This document shows, in pieces, positions 8,895 through 18,762 of a stretch of 64,000 bases of DNA. This stretch comes from Gymnodinialimonas sp. 202GB13-11 (GTDB lineage Bacteria > Pseudomonadota > Alphaproteobacteria > Rhodobacterales > Rhodobacteraceae): the NCBI RefSeq assembly GCF_040932485.1, contig NZ_JBFRBH010000001.1, positions 2,232,001-2,296,000 on the forward strand, in the 5' to 3' direction. A program made the position numbers and the translations under genes. The notes below the pieces were generated by a model. It was not told where the DNA came from, did not search any database, and worked only from the letters and a program-made list of their open reading frames with translations. Position 1 is the stretch's first letter. Every line of letters begins with the position of its first letter.

Positions 8895-9908
8895 CTATGG
8901 AACAAGGATCAGGTCAGCGGGGTCGATCTTGAGATCAACAGCATCACCGCTTTGATAACGCGGCTCGGAAATCGGGCGGGAGACGAGGAATTCCAGATCC
9001 TCATCCTGCACGACGTATTCCATGCGGCTTCCGAGGTAACTGGCCGACATGATTTTCGCGGCACCGCCAGCGGACAGCGCAATCCGTTCGGGCCGGATCG
9101 TGGCCGTTACGGTGCCATCGGGTGCATCGACGGGCAAATCCAGATGGGCGGCCAGGAACCGGCCAGAAGCAATCCGCCCCTCAATCAAGTTGGCGTCCCC
9201 GATGAAGTCCGCGACGAAGGACGAGGCCGGGCGTTCATACAACTCATCCGGCGTCCCGATCTGAGCGATCTGGCCCATCTTCATGACGACGATCCGGTCC
9301 GAGACCGCCAGTGCCTCTTCTTGGTCGTGGGTGACGTAAACAGCCGTCAGGCCAAAGCGCTGTTGCAGGTCGCGGATTTCAGCCCGGACCTTGCGGCGCA
9401 GCTTTGCGTCGACATTCGACAGCGGCTCATCGAACAACAAAACGTCCGGCTGCTGGACGATCGCGCGGGCGACAGCCACGCGCTGTTGTTGGCCGCCAGA
9501 GAGCTCCGACGGCAGGCGCGCGCCAAGGCCCGCGAGGCCCACTTGATCGAGGATTTCGGTCGCCCGCTCCCGCGCCTCGGCCTTCGAGACACCCCGGATC
9601 GTCGGCCCGTAGGCGACGTTTTCGAGTACAGTCATGTGCGGGAACAGCGCGTAGGACTGGAAGACCATGCCTACATTGCGTTCCGACGCAGGATCATTGC
9701 TCACGTCCCGCCCGGCGATCATCACTTGTCCTTCGGTCGGCAACTCCAGGCCCGCGATGAGCCGCAACGAGGTGGTTTTGCCGCAACCCGACGGGCCGAG
9801 GAACGTCACAAGCTCCCCTTTCTTGATCGAGAAGGAAATGCGGTCGACCGCCAGCGCCGTGCCGTATCGCTTGACCACATCTTTGAATTCGATGGCTGTG
9901 TCAGACAT
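8895..9908 (-). CDS. ABC transporter ATP-binding protein (FbpC/AfuC type)
   Basis: A 337-residue nucleotide-binding subunit of a periplasmic-binding-protein-dependent importer. Walker A GPSGCGKTT is near residues 38-46, the signature LSGGQQQRV and Walker B DVLLFDEP follow, and a C-terminal TOBE-like domain occupies about residues 240-337. Its closest look-alikes are FbpC/PotA/AfuC subunits. It sits 9 bases after the permease gene and powers the 728-residue permease encoded there. Annotation as ferric-iron ATPase would be routine, but the cargo is better judged from the binding protein. Confidence 0.92.
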   Translation of the reverse strand: MSDTAIEFKDVVKRYGTALAVDRISFSIKKGELVTFLGPSGCGKTTSLRLIAGLELPTEGQVMIAGRDVSNDPASERNVGMVFQSYALFPHMTVLENVAYGPTIRGVSKAEARERATEILDQVGLAGLGARLPSELSGGQQQRVAVARAIVQQPDVLLFDEPLSNVDAKLRRKVRAEIRDLQQRFGLTAVYVTHDQEEALAVSDRIVVMKMGQIAQIGTPDELYERPASSFVADFIGDANLIEGRIASGRFLAAHLDLPVDAPDGTVTATIRPERIALSAGGAAKIMSASYLGSRMEYVVQDEDLEFLVSRPISEPRYQSGDAVDLKIDPADLILVP

Positions 9909-9917
9909 GCCCGCCCC

Positions 9918-12104
9918 TTATTCCGCAGGTGCGGCTGCGCCGCCGCCCTGCAATTCCTTGCGCCGCCCCAATTTGCGGGTTCCGACGAGCAATTGGATGA
10001 TCACTACGCACAAGATCATCACGATCATGAGCACCGCCGAATAGGCGATGGCGAGCGCATATTCTCCGGCCTCCACCCTGCCCATGATGTAGGCCGTCGC
10101 CATGTTGTGCCGGGCCGAGACAAGGAAGATCACCGCCGAGACAGCCGTCATCGCCGTGACGAAGGAATAGACCAAGGCGGTGAAAATCGCCGGTCGGATC
10201 AAAGGCATCACGACCCGTCGCAAGGTCGTCGCCCCACCTGCCCCCATGGTCTGGCTCGCCTCCTCCATCGATTTGTCGATCTGCGCCAGCGCCGCAAGGC
10301 CGGCGCGCATCCCGACCGGCATGTTGCGAAAGACAAAGCAGATGATCAGGATCGCCGCCGTCCCGGTGATGTCCACGGGCGGGACGTTGAAGGCCGCGAC
10401 ATACGACACCCCTACGACCGTGCCGGGGATTGCAAAGGAGAGCATGGTGCCGAACTCGAAGGCCCGCCTGCCGGTAAAGTCCTGCCGCGCGACAAGCCAG
10501 GCCGTTAGAATGCCCACCAGAGTAGTCAGCGGCGCCGCGATACCCGCCACCCAAAGCGTGGTGATCATCGAGTCCCAAGCGGAGCCATAGAGCTCCAACC
10601 CGCTCTCCGCGAACTCAAATCGGAACGCGGTCGAGAGGTGATCGAAGGTCGGGGTCAGATCCCATCGCCCGATGTCGGTCACGAACCCACCCGCCGCAAT
10701 GATGATGTAGACCGCCAGCGTAAATACGATCCACGGCAGAACCACCGCAAAGACCCCGATCTTCAGGACCGGCGGCAGGGGTGCGGCGAGGCCCGCATCG
10801 GATTTGCCCGTTACCGTGACGTAGCTTTTCTTGCCCATCCAGCGCATTTGCAGCCAGAAGGCGATCAGTGTCAGCGCCAGCAGGATCATCGCCAGCGTGG
10901 CCGCGTTCCCAAGGTCATAGCGCGCGCCCACCACGGCGAAGAAAATCTTGACCGACAGCACCTCAAACCCGCCGCCAAGTACGATGGGATTGCCGAAATC
11001 GGCCAGGCTTTCGATGAACGCCAAAAGGAACGCTGCCGCGAGGCCCGGGCGAAGAAGCGGCCAGGTTACCGTCTTGAAGGTCTTCATCGACCGCGCACCG
11101 AGGGTGCGGGCAGCTTCCTCCAGAGTCGGATTGATCGCTTCCAACGTCGAAAGCAACACGAGGAACGTGACCGGTGCGAAGGCAAGAACCTGTGCGATCA
11201 GAATGCCCGGCAGGCCATAGACCCATCGGCCCGGGCGGACGCCAAGCAGGTCGGCCACGCCTGAGGTGATCAGGCCCGTGCGACCGAACAGTAGGATGAT
11301 GGCCACACCCACAACGAAGGGTGGCGTGATGATTGGCAGGATAGAAATCGCCCGCAACGCGCGCTTCATGCGGAAATCGGTGCGGTTGACCAATAGCGCA
11401 AGCGCCAGCCCCAGCAGCGTGGCCAATGTGGCCGACAGCACGCCAAGGATAACGGTATTCACAACGACGCCGCAACGCCCCTGACCGATCAGGCAGCCGA
11501 CACCCCACAGTTCAGACGCGGACAGTCGTTCGACGAAGGTGCCAAGGGCGAGGTTGCCATCTGTATCGACGAAAGCCGCCATGCCAAGCGAGATGATTGG
11601 AAAGAAGACAAAAGCGGTCAGCAGGCTCACGATGGCCGTGATGCAGAAGGACGAAAACCGCTCCCCCCTACAGAACCCGCGCGCCGCGATCAGGTCCGAG
11701 ATTAAGCCGATCAGGGCAACGCCCGCCATGAACCCGCCCCAGCCGAGGCCGGTCTGGCCTTCTGCGGCTTGTGGGAAGAGGCCGCCAACCCACTCCGCCG
11801 ACGGGCCGCGCAGGCCGACCGCGAAGCCTTGCCAGAGGTAGAGGATAAGGGCCGCCAGCGTCAGCCCCAGCGCGATGTTAGACCTCTGCCAGTTTCGGGT
11901 GAGCGCCAAGGCCCCAAGGGCCAACGTCACTACAATCAACGGCCAGAACCAGCCACGGCCCGACATAGCCTCGAACAAGGCCGAGGCCGCCGGTCCCGTT
12001 AGCAGCGAGGTGCCCTTGTACCAAGGTAATGCCGCCAGCGAGAGGGCAAGCAGGCCGAGCCACAAGGGCCCGGCCCGATCAGATGTCAAAGCGATGCGTG
12101 CCAA
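9918..12104 (-). CDS. ABC transporter fused permease (FbpB/AfuB type)
   Basis: A 728-residue integral membrane protein with two tandem binding-protein-dependent permease domains (roughly residues 200-410 and 500-710) and extra N-terminal membrane spans, about 14 predicted spans in all. The EAA-type cytoplasmic loops are visible as LEEAARTLGA (first half) and MEEASQTMGA (second half). Classical FbpB proteins are about 500-560 residues; the longer N-terminal membrane region fits the AfuB-type hexose-phosphate permeases better. The gene lies three bases after the binding-protein gene and nine before the ATPase. Confidence 0.9.
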   Translation of the reverse strand: MARIALTSDRAGPLWLGLLALSLAALPWYKGTSLLTGPAASALFEAMSGRGWFWPLIVVTLALGALALTRNWQRSNIALGLTLAALILYLWQGFAVGLRGPSAEWVGGLFPQAAEGQTGLGWGGFMAGVALIGLISDLIAARGFCRGERFSSFCITAIVSLLTAFVFFPIISLGMAAFVDTDGNLALGTFVERLSASELWGVGCLIGQGRCGVVVNTVILGVLSATLATLLGLALALLVNRTDFRMKRALRAISILPIITPPFVVGVAIILLFGRTGLITSGVADLLGVRPGRWVYGLPGILIAQVLAFAPVTFLVLLSTLEAINPTLEEAARTLGARSMKTFKTVTWPLLRPGLAAAFLLAFIESLADFGNPIVLGGGFEVLSVKIFFAVVGARYDLGNAATLAMILLALTLIAFWLQMRWMGKKSYVTVTGKSDAGLAAPLPPVLKIGVFAVVLPWIVFTLAVYIIIAAGGFVTDIGRWDLTPTFDHLSTAFRFEFAESGLELYGSAWDSMITTLWVAGIAAPLTTLVGILTAWLVARQDFTGRRAFEFGTMLSFAIPGTVVGVSYVAAFNVPPVDITGTAAILIICFVFRNMPVGMRAGLAALAQIDKSMEEASQTMGAGGATTLRRVVMPLIRPAIFTALVYSFVTAMTAVSAVIFLVSARHNMATAYIMGRVEAGEYALAIAYSAVLMIVMILCVVIIQLLVGTRKLGRRKELQGGGAAAPAE

Positions 12105-12107
12105 GAT

Positions 12108-13130
12108 TTACTGCGGCAGCGATCCGATATCGGCATCCCAGCGTTCCAGCAGGCGCGTGCGCTCTTCGCTGGAGCCGTAGAGGGCGAAATCATAGTCGAT
12201 CAGCTCGATATCTTCGAGCCGCGGCGCCTCTTCCGGCGTGGCCGCATTCACGTTGGACGGAATCTGGAAGCTATTGGCCGTGGCACCGATTTCCTGCGCC
12301 TCCGGCGTCAGGGCCCAGTCGTAGAACGCGCGAGCCGCATCGGGATTGGGGCCACCTTCGATGATCGACATGGAGCCGACTTCATAGCCCGTGCCCTCGC
12401 ACGGCGCGACCGCAACAATCGGGGCACCCTGCACCGTCTGCGCCACAGCGTCGTGCATAAAGACGATGCCAATTGCCGTTTCACCCGTCGCCGCCGCGCG
12501 GATCGGGGCTGAGCCCGACTGCGTGTACTGGCTTATATTGTTATGGAGGTTGGCGAGGTATTCAAATGCCTCATCCTCACCCATCAACTGAACCATCGTG
12601 GCCAGCATCGTATAGGATGTGCCCGACGAGTTCGGGTTTGCCACCTGCACGTCATCGGCAAAGCGCTCATCCAGCAGATCCGCCCAGCAGGACGGCGGGT
12701 TATCTGTCACGAGGTCGGAGTTGTATCCAAAGCCGAGGCCACCTGCGTAGATGCCGACCGTCCGGTTGCCCGAGGTCTCAGCCTGACGCTGCGCCCAATC
12801 TTGCAATTCGCCCAACATCGGCGAGCTGTATTCAGCCGTGAGCCCCTCTTGGGCCGCCTGAAGATGCGGGTCACCGGTGCCGCCCCACCACACGTCGCCA
12901 CGCGGCTGCTCAGACTCTGCCGCGATCTGGGCATAGGTCTCACCTGAGGACCGGCGCGTCATAAGAACATCAATCCCGGTTTCGCGCTGGAAAGCCTCAG
13001 ACATTGCGCGGCACCACTCCTCTTGCACCGAGCAGTAAAGCACCAATTCGTCAGCCTGCGCCGTTGCCGGAATGGCAACTGCGAAACCAGCAGCGATCAA
13101 AGCTGCAGCAGAAACGTTGGATTTAGTCAT
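12108..13130 (-). CDS. Periplasmic binding protein, Fbp/AfuA type (sugar-phosphate or ferric binding)
   Basis: A 340-residue secreted substrate-binding protein with an N-terminal signal peptide ending near ATAQA-DE (about 22-27). The mature protein opens LVLYCSVQEEW, typical of the ferric-binding cluster. The paired Tyr ligands of FbpA are not evident where expected. Instead H226, D227 and E250 reproduce the spacing (His, next residue Asp, Glu 24 further on) that I recall for the glucose-6-phosphate contacts of Actinobacillus AfuA, and RRSSGET at 59-65 could bind phosphate. I therefore favour hexose-phosphate uptake, with iron as the alternative. It is the first gene of the operon, and the 173-bp gap upstream, towards the LysR gene, should hold its promoter. 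Confidence 0.85.
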   Translation of the reverse strand: MTKSNVSAAALIAAGFAVAIPATAQADELVLYCSVQEEWCRAMSEAFQRETGIDVLMTRRSSGETYAQIAAESEQPRGDVWWGGTGDPHLQAAQEGLTAEYSSPMLGELQDWAQRQAETSGNRTVGIYAGGLGFGYNSDLVTDNPPSCWADLLDERFADDVQVANPNSSGTSYTMLATMVQLMGEDEAFEYLANLHNNISQYTQSGSAPIRAAATGETAIGIVFMHDAVAQTVQGAPIVAVAPCEGTGYEVGSMSIIEGGPNPDAARAFYDWALTPEAQEIGATANSFQIPSNVNAATPEEAPRLEDIELIDYDFALYGSSEERTRLLERWDADIGSLPQ

Positions 13131-13303
13131 GCGGTCCTCCCAAACCTTTTTTCTCTTTCACGGCGTCATTAGCTGCGCGTTGCGCCGTTCATTCAACATA
13201 TTTCTTCGCACCGGCCCGCTTTTGCCGCCGGAAACCGAAACGTGTCGGACAAGGTTTGGAGGGAACAGGGTGTCGGTTTGTTCATTGCCCAATGATGACG
13301 GGT

Positions 13304-14179
13304 CTAGTCTGAAGTCATCTCAACCAGCCTGAGCTGGAGGCTTGTCAGGAAGAGCTGTGCCGCCCGTGTCATCGGCACGCGCGCAGATCTCAAAACGCAA
13401 AGTTGCACCTCTCCCAAGTCCCACGGCAGCCGAATAAATTGCCCCCGTCGAACCGAATTCGGCAAAATGATCTCTGGGAAAAACACAATGCGATCGGGAT
13501 GTCCAAGATAGTCAACTGCTTGCGACGCCGGCTGCGACGAGACGGCATTCAACTCAAGGCGGTTGCGACGCAGCAAATGGATCAGCGCGACCCGGGACCC
13601 AGTGCCTTCGGGCGGTAAAAGCACGCGGGTTTGAGCCAGATCCCAAAGGCCAGAAGGCACGGCATTCTGGCCCTCGCTTTTCCACGCCACCAACTTGATG
13701 GATTGTGCATGGACCACCTCCGTTGCGTCGTCGGTGACGGGGTTGGTTAACAGGGCAAGATCAACCTGCCGCCGACGCAAACTGTCGATCCCGTCCTCGC
13801 AACGCACTTCGATGGAAAACCCTGGATGATCCGTTTCCATATCGGCAATCGCGGCGGACAATTGGCCCGCGAGCAAGTCACTTCCGACGCTGACCCTTAG
13901 TTCACCTGTCTCGCCATCGCGCAGCCGACCCAGCTGCCTTTGGAGTTCTCCGAATTCAATCAAATGTCGGTCAATGACGTTCAACAGCAATTCCCCGGCC
14001 TCCGACAACTCAACGCCAGAAGCCGTTCTTTGGAACACGGTGAACGACAATTCCTCTTCGAATGCCTGGACTGACCGATTGAGGGCAGAGGGCGAAACCG
14101 CAAGATCCTGTGCGGCCCGCCGGATGGAGCCGCTGCGATGGATCATTTGGATCGCCCTGTACATTTTTAGGTGACGCAT
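13304..14179 (-). CDS. LysR-family transcriptional regulator
   Basis: A 291-residue LysR-type regulator with an N-terminal winged helix-turn-helix (SGSIRRAAQDLAVSPSALNR, about 15-34) and a C-terminal effector-binding domain. The start at 14179 (MRHLKMYRAIQ) is preferred to the upstream in-frame ATG at 14212. It is divergent from the urea importer operon, with 129 bp between its start and urtA, the usual arrangement for a LysR controlling its neighbour. Control of urt by nitrogen or urea status is inference; the other neighbour, the Afu/Fbp-type operon, runs in the same direction downstream. Confidence 0.9.
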   Translation of the reverse strand: MRHLKMYRAIQMIHRSGSIRRAAQDLAVSPSALNRSVQAFEEELSFTVFQRTASGVELSEAGELLLNVIDRHLIEFGELQRQLGRLRDGETGELRVSVGSDLLAGQLSAAIADMETDHPGFSIEVRCEDGIDSLRRRQVDLALLTNPVTDDATEVVHAQSIKLVAWKSEGQNAVPSGLWDLAQTRVLLPPEGTGSRVALIHLLRRNRLELNAVSSQPASQAVDYLGHPDRIVFFPEIILPNSVRRGQFIRLPWDLGEVQLCVLRSARVPMTRAAQLFLTSLQLRLVEMTSD

Positions 14180-14308
14180 AAGGCACTTATAGGAATGGTG
14201 CAAAAAATGCACAACAGAGCGGCAAAAATAGTGGCAGACAACACCACCTCAATGCGTATCCATACCGCTGCACATGCGAAATACCTGTATACGCCTGAGG
14301 GGGCTCAA

Positions 14309-15574
14309 ATGAAAAAACTACTTCTTGCCAGCGCATTGTCATTGGTTTCTGCCCATGCTGCATCCGCAGAAATCCGCGTTGGCATCCTGCATTCTCTGAC
14401 CGGAACCATGGCAATTTCCGAGACCACGTTGCGCGATGTTATGCTGATGTTGATTGAACAGCAAAACGCGGCCGGCGGTCTTCTGGGTGAAGAAATCGTG
14501 CCGGTGGTCGTCGATCCCGCATCAGACTGGCCACTCTTCGCCGAGCGCGCGCGCGAGCTGTTGACCGTGCACGAAGTCGACGTGATTTTCGGCGCTTGGA
14601 CATCCGTTTCGCGCAAATCGGTACTTCCCGTGATCGAGGAATTGAACGGCCTGATGTTCTACCCGGTCCAGTACGAAGGCGAAGAAAGCTCTCGCAACGT
14701 CTTTTACACCGGCGCCGCACCGAACCAGCAGGCGATCCCGGCAGTTGATTACTTCCTCGAAGAACTGGGCGTCGAAACATTCGCGCTTCTGGGCACCGAC
14801 TACGTCTACCCTCGCACAACCAACCGCATCCTTGAGCAATATCTTCTGGATGCCGGCATTCCGCAGGAAAACATCTTCGTCAACTACACCCCCTTCGGCC
14901 ATTCCGACTGGTCTTCCATTGTGGCGGATGTGCAGGCGCTGGGTGAAGGTGGGCAGCAGGTTGGCGTGATCTCAACCATTAACGGCGACGCCAACATCGG
15001 CTTCTACAACGAGCTGGCTGCGGCGGGCATCGAGGCCGACGACATCCCCGTCGTGGCGTTCTCTGTGGGCGAAGAAGAGCTTGCAGGTCTTGATACCGGC
15101 CCTCTCGTCGGTCACCTCGCGGCATGGAACTACTTCCAGTCCGCTGACACGCCCGAAAATGAGGCCTTCATCAGCGCATGGCATGAGTTCATTGGCGACG
15201 AAAGCCGCCCCACAAATGACCCTATGGAGGCGCATTACATTGGCTTCAATATGTGGGTTCAGGCTGTCGAGGCCGCTGGCACCACCGACGTCGATGCCGT
15301 GCGCGAGGCGATGTACGGCCTTGAGGTTCCAAATCTGACAGGTGGCACTGCCGTGATGCTGCCCAATCACCACCTCGCCAAGCCCGTTCTGATTGGTGAG
15401 ATCGAGGCCGATGGTCAGTTCTCGATCATCAGCCAGACCGATCCGGTGCCGGGCGATGCCTGGACGGACTTCCTGCCCGAGTCAGCGGTTCTGGTGAGTG
15501 ATTGGCCTGGTCTGGAATGCGGGATGTACAACACCGAGACAGAGACCTGCGTGCAGATCCAGTCGAACTACTGA
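14309..15574 (+). CDS. urtA: Urea ABC transporter substrate-binding protein
   Basis: A 421-residue periplasmic binding protein of the amide/urea branch of the branched-chain amino acid family. Start 14309 gives a clean signal peptide (MKKLLLASALSLVSAHAASA) and has GAGGGGG upstream; longer in-frame starts would spoil the signal. The mature N-terminus IRVGILHSLTGTMAIS is diagnostic of UrtA, as are YPVQYEGEESSRNVFYTGA and PNHHLAKPVLIGEI. It delivers urea (or short amides, the FmdD alternative) to UrtBC. It heads a five-gene operon; no urease gene is present in the window. Confidence 0.94.
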   Translation: MKKLLLASALSLVSAHAASAEIRVGILHSLTGTMAISETTLRDVMLMLIEQQNAAGGLLGEEIVPVVVDPASDWPLFAERARELLTVHEVDVIFGAWTSVSRKSVLPVIEELNGLMFYPVQYEGEESSRNVFYTGAAPNQQAIPAVDYFLEELGVETFALLGTDYVYPRTTNRILEQYLLDAGIPQENIFVNYTPFGHSDWSSIVADVQALGEGGQQVGVISTINGDANIGFYNELAAAGIEADDIPVVAFSVGEEELAGLDTGPLVGHLAAWNYFQSADTPENEAFISAWHEFIGDESRPTNDPMEAHYIGFNMWVQAVEAAGTTDVDAVREAMYGLEVPNLTGGTAVMLPNHHLAKPVLIGEIEADGQFSIISQTDPVPGDAWTDFLPESAVLVSDWPGLECGMYNTETETCVQIQSNY

Positions 15575-15641
15575 TCGCTATGCGGCGGGCTGCGCACTCC
15601 GCGCGGCCCGCCATCACGACCCTCTGAGCAGGCCAAACCAT

Positions 15642-17603
15642 ATGCAACACGTCCTCCGCATCGCCATTACATTGGCGGTTTCCCTGTTCCTGACGCCTGC
15701 CGCACAGGCGCAGGGCGTGTCGCTTCAAGACATATTGCAGGACCATGCCGAACAGATCGCGGACCCGTCCCGGCGCACAGTTGGTGAAACGCTTGATGCG
15801 CTGGTGTCTACTGGCCACCCAGAGCTACCGGATTTTCTGACACGCTGGCAGAACAGAGAAGCTTATCAGCGCGATAGCGACGGTCTGTTTGTTTACGTGG
15901 AAGACGAAGATGCCGACCCGGTCGTTTTGCTCGACATTTCAACTGGCGAGGCAATCGGCACCGCAGTCTCGCGCGAGGTGACCCAATTGCGTCCCAACGG
16001 CGGGGTGCGCCGCGTAATCGGCGGGGCATTGGTGCAATTCCAGTTGGCCGCCGAAGAACCTAGCACGCGCCTTGCAGCGCTGGATGCTATCGCCGACGAC
16101 CCCGACGAAAGCTTCCTGCCATTGGTCGAAGCACGACTGGGTGTCGAAGAGGATCCGACAATTCTTGCTCGGCTGGAGGTTGTCTTGCCCGGTCTCGTTA
16201 TTGCCTTTGCGCAAGACGAGCAAACACGCATTGACGCCATCCGAACGCTTGACGGCAACGTAAGCCTTGATGCCCGCGCAACATTGAACCGCCTTCTGTC
16301 AACGCGCCGATATGTGGCTGAAACACTGCCAGATGACGCAAATATCGCGACAATCCTTGAACCGGGCAGCAGCGCGCTTAGCCGAGAAGACGCCTATGAC
16401 ATGCTGGTGCAAGCCGAACTGGCCCCGCCGCTGATTTCGCGCGCACAGCAACGCGATATCCTTGCCGCAAATGTCATTGACGGGCGCGTCGGTGGCATTC
16501 CAGTTGCAACGTTGAACACAGAGGCCGCACGCGACACAGCCTATGCTGCCCTGGTCGAAGCGGACCGTGCTTTGCCTATCCCCGCAGCCGCTGAGATTGA
16601 TGCAGCGCTTTCGGCCCACACGTTCTTCGACGCCTATGCGGAAGCCTCGCAGCCCGTCACAACAGCGGCTCGCCTTACGCTCGACGGCATCGAAACACGG
16701 GTCGGCATCTACCGCTTCTTTGATCTGTCGCTGGACGGTATTTCGCTGGCCTCGATTTACTTCCTTGCGGCCATCGGCCTAGCCATAACGTTCGGTGTGA
16801 TGGGCGTTATCAACATGGCCCATGGTGAGTTCATCATGATCGGGGCCTACACGGGCTACGTCGTGCAAACCCTCATATCTGACTACACGCTATCCATCGC
16901 GATCGCACTGCCGCTGGCGTTTCTTGTAACCTTCGCGCTTGGCGTTTTGATGGAACGCTCCGTCATTCGCTGGCTTTACCACCGCCCGCTAGAGACGCTT
17001 CTGGCCACCTTCGGCATTTCAATCGCCCTACAGCAGATAATACGCCAGATCTTCGGCACCCAAGCCCGCCCCTTCACGCCGCCCGACTGGCTGGCCGGTG
17101 CGGTGACCATCAATGATGTCGTCTCCATCAGCTCCATCCGCATCGCGATCTTCATTCTCGGGGCCATTTTCTTCGTTATGCTGTGGCTCATCCTCAACCG
17201 CACCCGATTGGGGCTGGAGGTTCGTGCCGTTACCCAAAACCCGTCCATGGCAGCGTCCATGGGTATCAACCCGGACCGGATCAACATGCTGACCTTCGGA
17301 CTTGGGTCCGGGATTGCCGGCGTGGCGGGCGTGGCCATCGGCCTTTTCGCGCAAGTTACGCCCGATATGGGCTCAAACTACATTGTGCAAAGCTTCATGA
17401 CTGTCGTCGTTGGCGGTGTCGGAAACATATTCGGCACGCTCATTGGCGCCGGCATGATCGGCTCCCTGCAAAAAGCGATCGAGTGGCTCAATCCCACCAA
17501 TACACTTGCCGCGCAGACCTACATGATCCTGTTCGTGATCCTCTTTATCCAGTTCCGGCCACGCGGGATGATTGCCCTGCGCGGACGGGCAGCGGGGGAT
17601 TGA
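15642..17603 (+). CDS. urtB: Urea ABC transporter permease UrtB
   Basis: A 653-residue permease. The N-terminal third, after a signal peptide (about 1-23, ending TPAAQAQG), is a periplasmic helical-repeat region typical of UrtB. The C-terminal part from about residue 365 is a LivH-like membrane domain with the GVINMAHGEFIMIGAY motif and a second conserved loop, MAASMGINPDRIN. The start at 15642 was chosen for the signal peptide. UrtB pairs with UrtC to form the membrane channel. The gap to urtC is four bases. Confidence 0.94.
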   Translation: MQHVLRIAITLAVSLFLTPAAQAQGVSLQDILQDHAEQIADPSRRTVGETLDALVSTGHPELPDFLTRWQNREAYQRDSDGLFVYVEDEDADPVVLLDISTGEAIGTAVSREVTQLRPNGGVRRVIGGALVQFQLAAEEPSTRLAALDAIADDPDESFLPLVEARLGVEEDPTILARLEVVLPGLVIAFAQDEQTRIDAIRTLDGNVSLDARATLNRLLSTRRYVAETLPDDANIATILEPGSSALSREDAYDMLVQAELAPPLISRAQQRDILAANVIDGRVGGIPVATLNTEAARDTAYAALVEADRALPIPAAAEIDAALSAHTFFDAYAEASQPVTTAARLTLDGIETRVGIYRFFDLSLDGISLASIYFLAAIGLAITFGVMGVINMAHGEFIMIGAYTGYVVQTLISDYTLSIAIALPLAFLVTFALGVLMERSVIRWLYHRPLETLLATFGISIALQQIIRQIFGTQARPFTPPDWLAGAVTINDVVSISSIRIAIFILGAIFFVMLWLILNRTRLGLEVRAVTQNPSMAASMGINPDRINMLTFGLGSGIAGVAGVAIGLFAQVTPDMGSNYIVQSFMTVVVGGVGNIFGTLIGAGMIGSLQKAIEWLNPTNTLAAQTYMILFVILFIQFRPRGMIALRGRAAGD

Positions 17604-17607
17604 TGCC

Positions 17608-18762
17608 ATGACACAGAACCGTTCCGTTCCCATTTTCATCGGCACGCTCGCGCTTTTCGCCCTTGCCGTGACCGTCATGTCCGAAGCCTACGGCACAGGT
17701 GCCCTATCAGTCAGCTTCACCAAGGTCCTTGGCATGACCCTGTGCCTGTGCCTCGCCGCTATGGCGATGGACCTGGTTTGGGGTTATTGCGGCATCCTTT
17801 CGCTTGGCCATTTCGCCTTCTTCGGGCTTGGGGGCTATGGCATCGGGATGTGGCTAATGACCGCGAGGACCGAAGCCGTTGTCCGAGCAAACCTTGCCAA
17901 TCAAGTGATCCCGCCGACAGAGGCCGAGGTCAGCGACGCAACCGCGCTGCAAATTTTTAGTGTCGTCGGAGGCGAGGATTGGCCATGGATGTGGGCGGCC
18001 TCCGACAGCCTGTTCCTTTCGCTCGTCCTGATCGTGCTTGTTCCGGGGCTGCTGGCGTTGGTCTTTGGCTGGCTCGCCTTCCGCAGCCGGGTGACGGGCG
18101 TCTACCTGTCCATCCTGACGCAAGCGATGACGCTGGCCCTGTCACTATACCTGTTCCAGAACGACACCGGCTTGCGCGGTAACAACGGCTTGTCGGGCTT
18201 GCAGAACATCCCCGGCGCGGAGCAGATCGGACAAGATCGCATCTCCATCTGGTTCTTCTGGGCCTCAGCCATTGCGTTGGGACTAAGTTACATAGGGGCG
18301 GCGTGGCTTGTCTCGGGCAAATTCGGCAATATCATCCGCGGCATCCGTGACGACGAACAACGCGTACGGTTCCTGGGTTACAAGGTAGAGGCCTACAAAC
18401 TCTTCGTTTTCACGCTAACGGGCATGCTGTGCGGTATCGCCGGTGCGCTCTACTATCCACAAGCGGGCATCATCAACCCCGATGAAATCGCGCCTATTGC
18501 ATCGATCTACCTTGCGGTTTGGGTCGCCATTGGCGGACGCGGCAGGCTGTATGGAGCTGTCATCGGCGCGGCCGTCGTTTCACTTCTTTCCACCTATTTT
18601 ACGGGCGGTCGGGCGCCCGACATCAACCTTGGCGCCTTCGCAATCGAATGGGTGGATTGGTGGCCCGTCCTGTTGGGCCTTGGCTTCGTTCTGGTCACGC
18701 TCTTCGCGCCGAAGGGGCTCGGCGGCTTGGTCGACTACATCGTTCGGAAGGAAAGGACATGA
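17608..18762 (+). CDS. urtC: Urea ABC transporter permease UrtC
   Basis: A 384-residue LivM-like permease with about ten membrane spans. The motif CGILSLGHFAFFGLGGY near residue 64 and the cytoplasmic loop IIRGIRDDEQRVRFLGY at about 243-259 are typical of UrtC. Its stop overlaps the urtD start as ATGA. The start at 17608 follows the urtB stop directly. It completes the membrane part of the urea importer. Confidence 0.94.
   Translation: MTQNRSVPIFIGTLALFALAVTVMSEAYGTGALSVSFTKVLGMTLCLCLAAMAMDLVWGYCGILSLGHFAFFGLGGYGIGMWLMTARTEAVVRANLANQVIPPTEAEVSDATALQIFSVVGGEDWPWMWAASDSLFLSLVLIVLVPGLLALVFGWLAFRSRVTGVYLSILTQAMTLALSLYLFQNDTGLRGNNGLSGLQNIPGAEQIGQDRISIWFFWASAIALGLSYIGAAWLVSGKFGNIIRGIRDDEQRVRFLGYKVEAYKLFVFTLTGMLCGIAGALYYPQAGIINPDEIAPIASIYLAVWVAIGGRGRLYGAVIGAAVVSLLSTYFTGGRAPDINLGAFAIEWVDWWPVLLGLGFVLVTLFAPKGLGGLVDYIVRKERT

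Noticed and set aside
8952-10508. Long plus-strand open frame (518 codons) opposite the ABC ATPase and permease genes
   Set aside because: It is antisense to two strongly conserved genes, is very rich in Arg/His/Asp/Gln as expected for the complement of GC-rich coding DNA, and shows no motif or membrane span.
15642-17603. UrtB as a fusion or misassembled gene because of its long N-terminus
   Set aside because: A signal peptide plus periplasmic helical-repeat region before the permease domain is normal for UrtB.
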